In this document: positions 19,171-28,080 of the stretch, piece by piece
Layout: each line of letters begins with the position of its first letter
Position numbering within the stretch: position 1 is the first letter of the stretch
Source of the DNA: Chloroflexota bacterium
GTDB lineage: Bacteria; Chloroflexota; Anaerolineae; Anaerolineales; Villigracilaceae
DNA: 64,000 nt
Assembly (NCBI GenBank): GCA_016866215.1
Contig: VGNE01000002.1
Span: 1-64,000 of the forward strand
Direction of reading: 5' to 3'
Notes under the pieces: model-generated
The model's input: only the letters and a program-made list of their open reading frames with translations
What the model was told of the DNA's origin: nothing
The model's database searches: none
Made by a program: the position numbers and the translations under genes

Positions 19171-19271
19171 CTCCGAAGAAGCCCGCAAGTTCATCTAAAA
19201 CTGAAAGACCTACTTACGCCGACCGCAAGCCGCTGATCCCATTAAATAAAATCAGCCCACCTTCGTACTAG
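19167..19271 (+). CDS. 34-aa mini-ORF MTPKKPASSSKTERPTYADRKPLIPLNKISPPSY
   Basis: ATGA overlap with upstream gene; N- and C-termini match the two ends of the DUF3800 protein. Confidence 0.6.
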   Translation: MTPKKPASSSKTERPTYADRKPLIPLNKISPPSY

Positions 19272-19318
19272 GAGGATACCCTCCAACGACATGGAGTCGG
19301 CGTTCATACGAGGCAGGC
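19219..19318. repeat. structured direct repeat, copy 2
   Basis: Same element as 18002-18111; both inner stems and the closing stem conserved. Confidence 0.92.
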
Positions 19319-19422
19319 AATTATTATTATATTCTTTATGTCGTGAATGTCAACTGCTAAAAATTCAAAATTCATATCAGATTGTGGATATTTCCCCTTT
19401 ATATTAATAGGAAATTCAGCCC

Positions 19423-21546
19423 ATGAAAACCGCCAAAAAGCCTAAAACTTCTTCCAAAACACAAAAAACTGCCAAATCCCCTAAAGTTGCAAAGCCAACC
19501 AGGGCTGTTTCTGCCGCAAGCGCGAAGTATGTTGCCTCAGGTTTGAAACCGAAGAATGAAACCCGCGTGGAGATCAAACCCGCCAAAGGCCGCCCAATGT
19601 TAACCTGGGTGGGTAAGAAACCTTTGCGCCATGCGATTGCCTACCCTGCCCAACTCGTAGAGTCTTTCAACGTGCAATCGTCAATCAAAAATCGTAAATC
19701 CGAAATCTGGACGGACTGGCCTAAAGATATCCCGCAAACAGGACTGCTATTTCACGGTGATAACAAAGAAGTGCTGGCTCATTTGCTCGCCAACGGCTTT
19801 CGTGGAAAAGTGAAACTGATTTACATTGACCCGCCCTTCGACAGCGGCGCAGATTATGTGCGGAAGGTAAGTCTACGTAGCAGTAATGGTACTTCATTGT
19901 TTGACAGTGAAAGTTATACCCTGGGCGAGCAAGTCCAGTACACAGATATTTGGGCAAATGATAATTATTTACAGTTTGTATATGAGAGACTTAGTCTGAT
20001 CAAGGAACTTCTTGATGAGGATGGCACGTTTTGGCTACATTGCGATTATCGCCAAAGCCATTACTTGAAATGCCTCTGTGATGAAGTCTTCAATCGAAAT
20101 AATTTTGTTACCGAAATAGTATGGAAAAGGTCAATGCCACGCGGGAACGTTCAACATGGACTTAGCGTTGCAAATGATAGCGTCTTGGTTTACAGCAAAG
20201 GCATTGAACCGAAGTGGCATCCTCCCTTGTTGCCATATTCTGATGAGTACATGGCAAGGTTTACAAACAAAGATAAAAATGGTCGACACTATGTTCTCGA
20301 TAGTTTAATAAGTCCTAATCCAGACCGTCCCAACTTAGATTATGTTTGGAATGGGGTAAGAAAAGTGTGGCGAGTGACAAAAGATAAGATGGCGGAATAT
20401 GAAAAGCAAGGTCGTCTTGAATATACATCCAATCGTATTGCAAGATTTAAAAGATACATGGATGAATTAAAGGGACGTCCTTTAACCACAATTTGGGATG
20501 ATATCTTTCCTGTCAACTCGCAAGCAGATGAAAGAGAAGATTATCCAACTCAAAAGCCTGAAGCATTGCTTGAGAGAATTATTGCAACTGGGACTGATGG
20601 TGGTGATATTGTGCTTGATTGTTTCCTCGGCTCAGGCACAACCGCCGTCATTGCTCAAAAACTCGGTCGCCGCTGGATTGGCGCGGATATCAATAAAGGC
20701 GCAATTCAAACCACAGCAAAACGTTTGCAAAGTGTAATACAAGAACGAGTTGAAAGTGCCAAAAGCAAAACACAAACCCTGCCTGGCTTAGAAGACGAAG
20801 AGACACCTTCTCCTGCACAGTTAGGCTTTGCAGTCTATCGTGTTAACGATTACGATCTGCAAATCCAGCACAACGAAGCCTTCAATCTGGCAGTTGAGCA
20901 TCTCGGCATGGCACGCACCAAAACCGATGCCTTCTTTGATGGCACGCTTGGGAAGAAACTGGTCAAGATCGTGCCGTTCAATCATCCCGTCACCCCGCTG
21001 GATTTGGAAGAAGTGAGGAGGGAACTCAATAACCGTCCCGATGAAGAAAGGGATATTGTCTTGGTTGGCTTGGGCAAGGAAGTTGCAATTGAAGCATGGC
21101 TGGACGAATGTAACAAACTCCGCAAGCAAGGCAATATCCCCAATAAGATCGAAGTCATTGAACTGCGCTCCGATCCCAAATACGGCGGCTTCTTCACGCA
21201 CGAACCTGCGAAGGCAAAGGCCTCTTTCAAGCGAACTGATAAAGGCGTTGAAATCACGATTGACGACTTTATCTCCCCTACCATCCTCGAACGACTGAAA
21301 CAACAGAACAAGCATAATCCGCTCTTCCAACCGCAGGTCAACGATTGGCGCTCCATGGTGGATAGCGTGATAATCGATTCCGCTTTTGACGGAAAGGTTT
21401 TCAATATCACGCTGGCGGATATCCCTGAGAAGAAGAAAGATCTCGTGGATGGGAAGTATGTCGTGGAAGCCAAAAAGGGCGCGACGATTGCAGTCAAGGT
21501 CACGGATATGTTGGGAGAGGAAGTATTGGTTATAAAGAGTTCTTAA
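19423..21546 (+). CDS. mod: Type III site-specific DNA-methyltransferase (Mod) subunit
   Basis: IYIDPPFDSGADY (DPPF-type), DCFLGSGTTAVIAQKLGRRWIGADI (SAM motif); basic Lys-rich N-terminal extension. Confidence 0.92.
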   Translation: MKTAKKPKTSSKTQKTAKSPKVAKPTRAVSAASAKYVASGLKPKNETRVEIKPAKGRPMLTWVGKKPLRHAIAYPAQLVESFNVQSSIKNRKSEIWTDWPKDIPQTGLLFHGDNKEVLAHLLANGFRGKVKLIYIDPPFDSGADYVRKVSLRSSNGTSLFDSESYTLGEQVQYTDIWANDNYLQFVYERLSLIKELLDEDGTFWLHCDYRQSHYLKCLCDEVFNRNNFVTEIVWKRSMPRGNVQHGLSVANDSVLVYSKGIEPKWHPPLLPYSDEYMARFTNKDKNGRHYVLDSLISPNPDRPNLDYVWNGVRKVWRVTKDKMAEYEKQGRLEYTSNRIARFKRYMDELKGRPLTTIWDDIFPVNSQADEREDYPTQKPEALLERIIATGTDGGDIVLDCFLGSGTTAVIAQKLGRRWIGADINKGAIQTTAKRLQSVIQERVESAKSKTQTLPGLEDEETPSPAQLGFAVYRVNDYDLQIQHNEAFNLAVEHLGMARTKTDAFFDGTLGKKLVKIVPFNHPVTPLDLEEVRRELNNRPDEERDIVLVGLGKEVAIEAWLDECNKLRKQGNIPNKIEVIELRSDPKYGGFFTHEPAKAKASFKRTDKGVEITIDDFISPTILERLKQQNKHNPLFQPQVNDWRSMVDSVIIDSAFDGKVFNITLADIPEKKKDLVDGKYVVEAKKGATIAVKVTDMLGEEVLVIKSS

Positions 21547-21576
21547 ACAACAGACCACTGCAATACAAAAAATTCC

Positions 21577-21613
21577 CAAGCCATCGCTCTCAAACGACGG
21601 CTTGTTTTTTTTA
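21577..21613 (+). terminator. rho-independent terminator downstream of mod
   Basis: AAGCCATCG...CGACGGCTTG followed by T-run. Confidence 0.75.
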
Positions 21614-21683
21614 CCCAAATCCCAAATCCCGATTCCCCGCGAAGCGTATCGAATCCCGACCGCTCTTGGTATAATTCGCCCCT

Positions 21684-23021
21684 ATGAAATATCACATCTG
21701 GACCGAAGGATGCCAAATGAACGTTGCCGACTCGCAGCGGGTTGGCTCTTCATTGGAGCATCTTGGCTACACCCTTACCGAAACCATCGAAGAAGCGGAC
21801 GTTATCGTTTTAAACACCTGTGTCGTGCGCCAATCCGCGGAGGATAAAGCCATGGGGCGTGTCACTTCGCTTGCGCCGCTTAAGAAGAAGAATCCCAATC
21901 TTGTCATCAACCTGATGGGTTGCATGGTTGGCGTACGCGGCGCAGAAAAATTGCGCGAAAAACTTCCCTTCGTGGATGTCTTCTCTCCGCCCTCTGACCC
22001 TGGTCCATTGATTTCGCATCTTACGCAGGGCGAAGTTCAGTCACTGGAAGATGCAGAAACCACGCGCCGTTTCCTGATGATGGACGAGGAACTGATTCTC
22101 CCCGTGGCAGAGCAGGGCAAACTCGTCAGCGCGCATGTGCCGATCGTGTATGGTTGTTCACATGCCTGCACCTTCTGCATCATCCCATCCAAACGCGGCG
22201 GTGAGCGTTCACGTCTTGTCGGTGATATTGTGTCAGAAGTCCGCTCGCTTGCAAAACAAGGCGTAAAAGAAGTGACCTTGCTCGGTCAGATCGTGGATCG
22301 TTACGGCAAGGATATTCCCGATGGTCCCAACCTCGCGGCGCTCTTACGCGTCCTGCATGAAGTGGACAGCATTGAGCGCATCCGCTTTTTAACTTCGCAT
22401 CCCAATTATTTTGATGATGATCTCATTCAAGCCATCGCCGAACTTCCGCGCGTGATGCCGCATATCGAGCTCCCCATTCAAGCGGGCGATGACGAAGTGC
22501 TTGCGAACATGAAGCGCGGATACACTCAACAGCAATATCGCGACCTCGTGGCAAAGATCCGCTCTCAAATCCCTGACTGTTCCATCGCGACCGACATCAT
22601 CGTCGGATTCCCCGGCGAGACAGAGGAACAATTCATGGAAACCTACCGCGTCCTCTCCGACCTGAAACTGGATGTGGCCCATCTGGCACGCTACTCGCTG
22701 AGAGAGGGAACCGTCGCGGCACGCCGCATGGATGATAATGTTCCAGAAGAAAATAAACTCCGCCGCCTGCACATCCTTGACGATCTACAAGAGCAGATTC
22801 TCGGCGAGATCAACAAAAAATATCTCGGCGAAACTGTGGAGGTCTTGTTCGAAGATCAAGTCAAAGGCCGCTGGCGCGGACGAACTCCCACTAATAAAAT
22901 CATCTTCGTTGAATCCGAAGATGATTTGCGCGGCAAACTTATCCCCGTCACCGTCACATGGACAGGACCTTGGTCCATGCAGGCGGTATTGATGAAACAA
23001 CCCGAATTGATTTCGATCTAA
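21684..23021 (+). CDS. miaB: tRNA-2-methylthio-N6-dimethylallyladenosine synthase MiaB
   Basis: EGCQMNVADSQRV; radical SAM CSHACTFCIIPSKRG; C-terminal TRAM region. Confidence 0.93.
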   Translation: MKYHIWTEGCQMNVADSQRVGSSLEHLGYTLTETIEEADVIVLNTCVVRQSAEDKAMGRVTSLAPLKKKNPNLVINLMGCMVGVRGAEKLREKLPFVDVFSPPSDPGPLISHLTQGEVQSLEDAETTRRFLMMDEELILPVAEQGKLVSAHVPIVYGCSHACTFCIIPSKRGGERSRLVGDIVSEVRSLAKQGVKEVTLLGQIVDRYGKDIPDGPNLAALLRVLHEVDSIERIRFLTSHPNYFDDDLIQAIAELPRVMPHIELPIQAGDDEVLANMKRGYTQQQYRDLVAKIRSQIPDCSIATDIIVGFPGETEEQFMETYRVLSDLKLDVAHLARYSLREGTVAARRMDDNVPEENKLRRLHILDDLQEQILGEINKKYLGETVEVLFEDQVKGRWRGRTPTNKIIFVESEDDLRGKLIPVTVTWTGPWSMQAVLMKQPELISI

Positions 23022-23030
23022 TTTCGTATG

Positions 23031-23055
23031 GGTGATCCTTGTGGTCGCCCTTTTT
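23031..23055 (+). terminator. rho-independent terminator
   Basis: GGGTGATCCTTGTGGTCGCCCTTTTTT (with G-U pairs). Confidence 0.7.
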
Positions 23056-23086
23056 TATTTGGGGTTTATAATTTCACCATAACCTT

Positions 23087-24004
23087 ATGTCCCTCCATGA
23101 ACTCTTCACCACCTTCGCAAACAACCTGCTCCCCATTTTGCTGATCGCAGCAACAGGCTACATTCTCGGTAAAACTCTCACTGTCGACTCGCGCACTATT
23201 GGGCGCATCGTCTTTTATATCTTCAGCCCCCTGCTGGTTTTCAATTTGATGGTCACAAGCCAGTTGAATTTTGGACAAGCCATCACTACCGTCAAGTTCA
23301 CTGCTGCCGTAATTGCCATCATGGGTGTGCTTGCCTTCATCTTCGGCAAAATCTTTCAACTGGAACGCCCACAATTATTAGCCGTTATTCTCACCGTTGC
23401 ATTTGGCAACACAGGCAACTATGGACTGCCTTTGGTCAAATTTGCGTTTGGGGATGAGGCGCTGGCAGTCGCATCCATTTTTTATGTGACTACCACCATC
23501 CTTTTCAACACCGTTGGGGTAATCATCGCCTCGCTTGGACATTCAGGCCTGAAATCCGCTATACTGGGAGTGTTCAAATTGCCGATTGTTTACGGCGTGA
23601 TACTGGCTTTATTAGTCAAGACCACGGGATTCCAGATTCCCGTTCCGCTTTCACGTACAATTGAGATTGCCGCGAACGGCGCGATCCCGCTGATGATCAT
23701 TTTGCTGGGATTGGAATTGACGAAGATCGAATGGTCACATAGCTTTCGCGCATTGGGCGTGGGTGTGCTAACAAAATTGATCCTTGGTCCCATTGTTGGA
23801 CTCCTGCTCGCCAGTTTATTCGGACTGCAGGGACACAGCCATCAGGGAAGTGTGATTGAAGCGGCCATGCCCGCTGCAGTGGCTAACACAGTGATTGCCA
23901 CCGAATATAAACTGGAGCCGTCGCTGGTCACGGCCATTGTTTTTCTCGGCACGATCTTGAGTCCGCTGACACTTACGCCATTGATCGTATTTTTATCGAG
24001 GTAA
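23087..24004 (+). CDS. AEC-family transporter (auxin efflux carrier-like)
   Basis: FGNTGNYGLPLVKFAFG and ~10 TM layout. Confidence 0.88.
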   Translation: MSLHELFTTFANNLLPILLIAATGYILGKTLTVDSRTIGRIVFYIFSPLLVFNLMVTSQLNFGQAITTVKFTAAVIAIMGVLAFIFGKIFQLERPQLLAVILTVAFGNTGNYGLPLVKFAFGDEALAVASIFYVTTTILFNTVGVIIASLGHSGLKSAILGVFKLPIVYGVILALLVKTTGFQIPVPLSRTIEIAANGAIPLMIILLGLELTKIEWSHSFRALGVGVLTKLILGPIVGLLLASLFGLQGHSHQGSVIEAAMPAAVANTVIATEYKLEPSLVTAIVFLGTILSPLTLTPLIVFLSR

Positions 24005-24008
24005 TGCA

Positions 24009-25238
24009 GTGTTCAATCCATGCAATTTTTTTTTGAAATTCGTTGCGATCATGCTAACGCTTGGATTAAGTTCAATGGGCACGCACCAGGTAAGGGGTCA
24101 GGGTGGAATCGAGGTGGAGAATCCAAACATGGTAATCAACTTCGGGCGGACGATCACATTTCAAGCGAAGATCAAAACCCCAATCCCCATCCAGCAGGTA
24201 TCCCTGCTCTTTCGAGGACTCAACGAAGATGTAACGCGTGTTGAAACTGTACAAGTGGCGCAGGACGGCTCGGTGAGTTTCACGTATGACACTTCGCTGA
24301 ATGTTTTTCCGCCCTTCAGTTGGATCGTGTTTTGGTTTCAAGCCACATTGAATGACAACAACACCTACACAAGCGCGCCAATCCAATTTCAATACAAGGA
24401 TGACCGCTTTCCCTGGCGGAATATCACCCGGGCAAATGTAACGGTGAATTGGTACGCAGGCGATGATGAATTTGGAGCGGCCGCATTGGATGCCGCCGGC
24501 GCGGGCTTGTTCGCCATGAATGAGATTATCCCGATCTCACTCAGCGACCCAATCCATATTTATATTTACTCAAACATCACCGACCTGCAGAATACATTAC
24601 TGCTGGGCGGCGAGGAGTGGGTGGGCGGGCACGCCAACCCCGAACTAGGTGTATTGCTGGTAGCAGTCTCGCCCGGCGCTAGTCAATCGCTCGAGATGGA
24701 AACAAAGATACCGCACGAACTTGCGCACATCATGTTATACCGTTCCCTTGGCGAAAAATATGAAGTCCAACCCGCCTGGCTGATCGAAGGAATCGCTTCG
24801 ATGGTGGAGCTGTATCCAAACCCGGATTATGCCCGCGCGCTGGACATTGCGAGCAAAAATAATTCATTACTTGCATTTGACGACTTGTGCGCCTCCTTCC
24901 CCGCCGACGCAGGCTCAGCCTATCTGGCCTATGCCCAATCCCAATCATTCGTCGCTTACATCCGCAATTCCTTTGGCACCTCCGGGTTGGGCAGGTTGAC
25001 TAATTCCTACAGCGATGGGTTTAACTGCGAACTAGGAGCCATCAATGCGCTCGGGGGTCCGCTCAGCCAATTGGATACACGCTGGCGTGAAAGTGTGTTG
25101 GGACAAAATAATACAGGCGTTGCCATGCGAAATCTTGCGCCTTTAATACTACTGATGGCATTGGTATTGGTTGTGCCGATCTGGGGCACTATCAACATGC
25201 TGCTGCAAAGGAAAAAAGATGGAATCCAACCCAAATGA
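24009..25238 (+). CDS. MA-type (gluzincin-like) membrane peptidase
   Basis: PHELAHIMLYRSLGEKYEVQPAWLIEGIASMVE zinc motif; C-terminal TM. Confidence 0.8.
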   Translation: MFNPCNFFLKFVAIMLTLGLSSMGTHQVRGQGGIEVENPNMVINFGRTITFQAKIKTPIPIQQVSLLFRGLNEDVTRVETVQVAQDGSVSFTYDTSLNVFPPFSWIVFWFQATLNDNNTYTSAPIQFQYKDDRFPWRNITRANVTVNWYAGDDEFGAAALDAAGAGLFAMNEIIPISLSDPIHIYIYSNITDLQNTLLLGGEEWVGGHANPELGVLLVAVSPGASQSLEMETKIPHELAHIMLYRSLGEKYEVQPAWLIEGIASMVELYPNPDYARALDIASKNNSLLAFDDLCASFPADAGSAYLAYAQSQSFVAYIRNSFGTSGLGRLTNSYSDGFNCELGAINALGGPLSQLDTRWRESVLGQNNTGVAMRNLAPLILLMALVLVVPIWGTINMLLQRKKDGIQPK

Positions 25239-25518
25239 ACAAATCCGTGCGCATATCTGGGTAAAGGGTCGCGTGCAAAATGTAGGCTTTCGTGCGTATG
25301 TGGAATACAAAGCCTTGCATATCGGCGTCCTCGGCTGGGTACGCAATATTGGGCAGGATACAGTGGAAACTGTTGCCGAAGGGACGCGCATTCAAATTGA
25401 TGAATTTATTGAGATGGTCAAGCAAGGTCCAGGCGCTTCACACGTGGACGAAACGCGCATAGAGTACGAACCCACCACAGGTCAGCTGGAAGCATTTGTT
25501 GTGAAGAGAAGCTTGTAA
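25219..25518 (+). CDS. acyP: acylphosphatase
   Basis: AHIWVKGRVQNVGFRAYVEYKALHIGVLGWVRN signature. Confidence 0.95.
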   Translation: MESNPNEQIRAHIWVKGRVQNVGFRAYVEYKALHIGVLGWVRNIGQDTVETVAEGTRIQIDEFIEMVKQGPGASHVDETRIEYEPTTGQLEAFVVKRSL

Positions 25519-25569
25519 TTTCACCACAGATAAGTAGTTGAATCCTGTCAAAAAAATCAAGCGGCAGTC

Positions 25570-26667
25570 TTATTCTGCGACAGGCATGAAGTTATGATGA
25601 CTGGTTGGATGATATTCGATCTTTTCATCACATTCGCATGGGTCGGTATGAACGACAACTTCCACTAACGAGGGTATTTTGTGAAACAGGTTGTGGCGTA
25701 CCTCTTCGGCAATGAAGTGACTCTGCAGGGTGGTCTGCTGGCAATTCACAGTGATGTGCATTTCGCCATATAGACGATGTCCCAGCCAGCGTATGGCTGT
25801 ACTGTGAACATCCATTACCCCGGGAATGTGGGAAGCTGTGTGCTTGAATTCCGCATGGATTTCAGGGTCAACTGCATCCATCATGCGATGCCACATATCC
25901 TGCGCGGATTTCCAGACGATGCCAAGGATCGCGGCTCCAATTCCCAGGCCGACAATTGGGTCGAACAACGGAAAGCCAAGCCATACCCCGATTGCCCCTG
26001 CCAGCACTGCCAGTGATGTGAACCCATCGGTACGGGCGTGATACCCATCCGCGACCAGCGCGGCGGAGCCGATCTCTTTTCCAACGCGGATTCTGAAAAC
26101 AGCCACAAGTTCATTTCCAAGAAAGCCGATGACGGCCGCCGCCGCAACCCAGCTGAGATGGTTGATCGGCTGTGGATTGATGATCTTCAGAATGGACTGA
26201 TAAATCGCAACACCCGCACTGAAAGCGATCATCAACACAATGATCACACCGGCGATATCCTCGGCGCGTCCGTAACCATAGGTGTAACGACGGTTGCGCG
26301 CGCGGCGCGAGAGCCAGAAGGCCAGTCCGAGCGGGATGGCGGTCAGCGCATCGGAGAAGTTGTGGATGGTATCCGCCAATAGCGCGACGCTTCCACTGAT
26401 CGCCACAATGAACACCTGGAAGATCGCGGTGACAAGCAGTCCCGCCAGTGAAATTTTCAAAGCCCAGATGCCGCGATCGGTAGCGAGATTGGGATCGAGA
26501 GCGGCTTGTTGATGTCCGTGACTGTGCGGCATGAATAAATGCTTCAGCCACGCAATCACCTTATTATTTGAGTACGAATGTTCATGCCCATGGTTGTGAT
26601 CATGATTATGGTCATGGTCTTGATGGTGTTCGCGCTCTCTATGCTCGTGTTCGTCATTGTGTTTCAT
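25570..26667 (-). CDS. cation diffusion facilitator (CDF) transporter with His-rich N-terminus
   Basis: MKHNDEHEHREREHHQDHDHNHDHNHGHEHS; LLADTIHNFSDALTAIPLGLAFWLSRR. Confidence 0.93.
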   Translation of the reverse strand: MKHNDEHEHREREHHQDHDHNHDHNHGHEHSYSNNKVIAWLKHLFMPHSHGHQQAALDPNLATDRGIWALKISLAGLLVTAIFQVFIVAISGSVALLADTIHNFSDALTAIPLGLAFWLSRRARNRRYTYGYGRAEDIAGVIIVLMIAFSAGVAIYQSILKIINPQPINHLSWVAAAAVIGFLGNELVAVFRIRVGKEIGSAALVADGYHARTDGFTSLAVLAGAIGVWLGFPLFDPIVGLGIGAAILGIVWKSAQDMWHRMMDAVDPEIHAEFKHTASHIPGVMDVHSTAIRWLGHRLYGEMHITVNCQQTTLQSHFIAEEVRHNLFHKIPSLVEVVVHTDPCECDEKIEYHPTSHHNFMPVAE

Positions 26668-26725
26668 AAGATTCTCCAGTACTTTATTATTAGGATTTGG
26701 GCGCTTCGGAGCGCGGAAATTTTGC

Positions 26726-27433
26726 TTATACAAACCCCAACCCGCGCTCTTTCAACGAAACCCATTTCCCCTGACCGATCACCAAATGGTCGAGCACATC
26801 CACATCCAATAATTTTCCCGCCTGTACTATGACGCGCGTCACAGCCACATCATCAGGGCTGGGTGTGGGGTCGCCGCTTGGGTGGTTATGCACTACGATG
26901 ATCGCCGAGGCATTCGTGCGGATCGCATCCTTGAATAATTCACCCACCCTCACTTGCGAAGAATTAACCGAGCCTCTATATACTTCCAATATCTCCAGCA
27001 CCCGATTCCTTCGATCCAGCAGAATGACCCGCAAGTGTTCCTGCTCCAGGGCAGACATTTCATACTGCACAAGCGAGGCCGCATCGGCGGGGCTGTTAAT
27101 GGCAGGTCGCTCTTCAGGCGATTCAAGTGTCAGCCTTCTGCCTAACTCAATAGCGGCCTTGATCTGCGCCGCTTTGGCTTCACCAATTCCATGTTGTTCT
27201 GTTAATTCTTTAATGGGAGCGCGATGCAAACCCATTAACCCGCCAAATTTTTGTAATAAGCGTTGACCCACTTCTACTGCATTTTCGCCCTGCACACCCA
27301 CACGCAATAAAATGGCGATCAACTCCGCATTGGTCAATGCCTGCGGACCAATCGAAGCCAGCCTCTCACGCGGGCGGTCCGATTCATGCAGGTCTGCAAT
27401 TCGATAGGTTGGCTTGGAATTGGATTCTGTCAC
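26726..27433 (-). CDS. radC: DNA repair protein RadC (JAB/MPN)
   Basis: [25 protein letters not shown] motif; [27 protein letters not shown]. Confidence 0.95.
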   Translation of the reverse strand: MTESNSKPTYRIADLHESDRPRERLASIGPQALTNAELIAILLRVGVQGENAVEVGQRLLQKFGGLMGLHRAPIKELTEQHGIGEAKAAQIKAAIELGRRLTLESPEERPAINSPADAASLVQYEMSALEQEHLRVILLDRRNRVLEILEVYRGSVNSSQVRVGELFKDAIRTNASAIIVVHNHPSGDPTPSPDDVAVTRVIVQAGKLLDVDVLDHLVIGQGKWVSLKERGLGFV

Positions 27434-27497
27434 AGTTCTCCTCCAGCTACTGGGTTGGCTTATTTTACAACCTTTTTCCTGCCCGGTACTTCATCCC

Positions 27498-27938
27498 CTA
27501 TAACTGCTTCACAAAATGCACCAGCCGCTCCGCTTCGATATATCCAAGTTTTAAATGTGCGCGGATACCCGCTTCGTTATCCAGCCAGGTATCCGAAGCC
27601 ATCTCAGTACAACCTTTCCCACGCGCCCAATCCTCCGCCGCCTGACATAATGCGCCCGCCACTCCTTTTCCACGAATTTCTGGATACACAAACCATCCTT
27701 CGATATAACCAACCGGACCGGTTTCACACCCTTCCCCATATTCTCTTAAACGCGCCTCAAGCATTCCAACCGGCTTGCCATCCACCAGCGCGAAGAAGAC
27801 CGCATCCTGATCGCTAGCAAGTATGTCAACCATATCAAAATTCAGATATTCATCCGGCGCGTCGGGCCAAATCTCCTTTCGCATCTTGAACCATTCAGGG
27901 TTGTCTGCCGGTGTAATCCGGCGAATGACTATTTTCAT
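27498..27938 (-). CDS. GNAT N-acetyltransferase, aminoglycoside 6'-N-acetyltransferase (AAC(6')-I)-like
   Basis: MRKEIWPDAPDEY...DILAS...LREYGEGCETGPVGYIEGWFVYPEIRGKGVAGAL...WARGKGCTEMASDTW...HLKLGYIEAERLVHFVKQL. Confidence 0.8.
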   Translation of the reverse strand: MKIVIRRITPADNPEWFKMRKEIWPDAPDEYLNFDMVDILASDQDAVFFALVDGKPVGMLEARLREYGEGCETGPVGYIEGWFVYPEIRGKGVAGALCQAAEDWARGKGCTEMASDTWLDNEAGIRAHLKLGYIEAERLVHFVKQL

Positions 27939-28080
27939 CTCTCTCCTGATCTTTTAAGGCGCGGAATCCAACGTGGGACAGTTTTCAAATAATATTCGTA
28001 AGACCTGCCAAATTTCTTTTTCAAAGTGGGTTCTTCATAAAGCAGAACAAATAGATGAAATGCAATGAAAAAAATTTCAT
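27935..28080 (-). pseudogene. C-terminal remnant of an isoprenylcysteine carboxyl methyltransferase (ICMT)-family protein
   Basis: Reverse frame reads ...IFFIAFHLFVLLYEEPTLKKKFGRSYEYYLKTVPRWIPRLKRSGER*; its stop overlaps the GNAT start (ATGA). Confidence 0.75.

Noticed and set aside
17900-19400. CRISPR array or retron in the R-M intergenic repeats
   Set aside because: Only two copies 1.2 kb apart with genes between; no spacer periodicity, no cas or reverse transcriptase gene in the window.
20821-21618. 265-aa minus-strand ORF
   Set aside because: Antisense to the Type III mod gene; no independent support.
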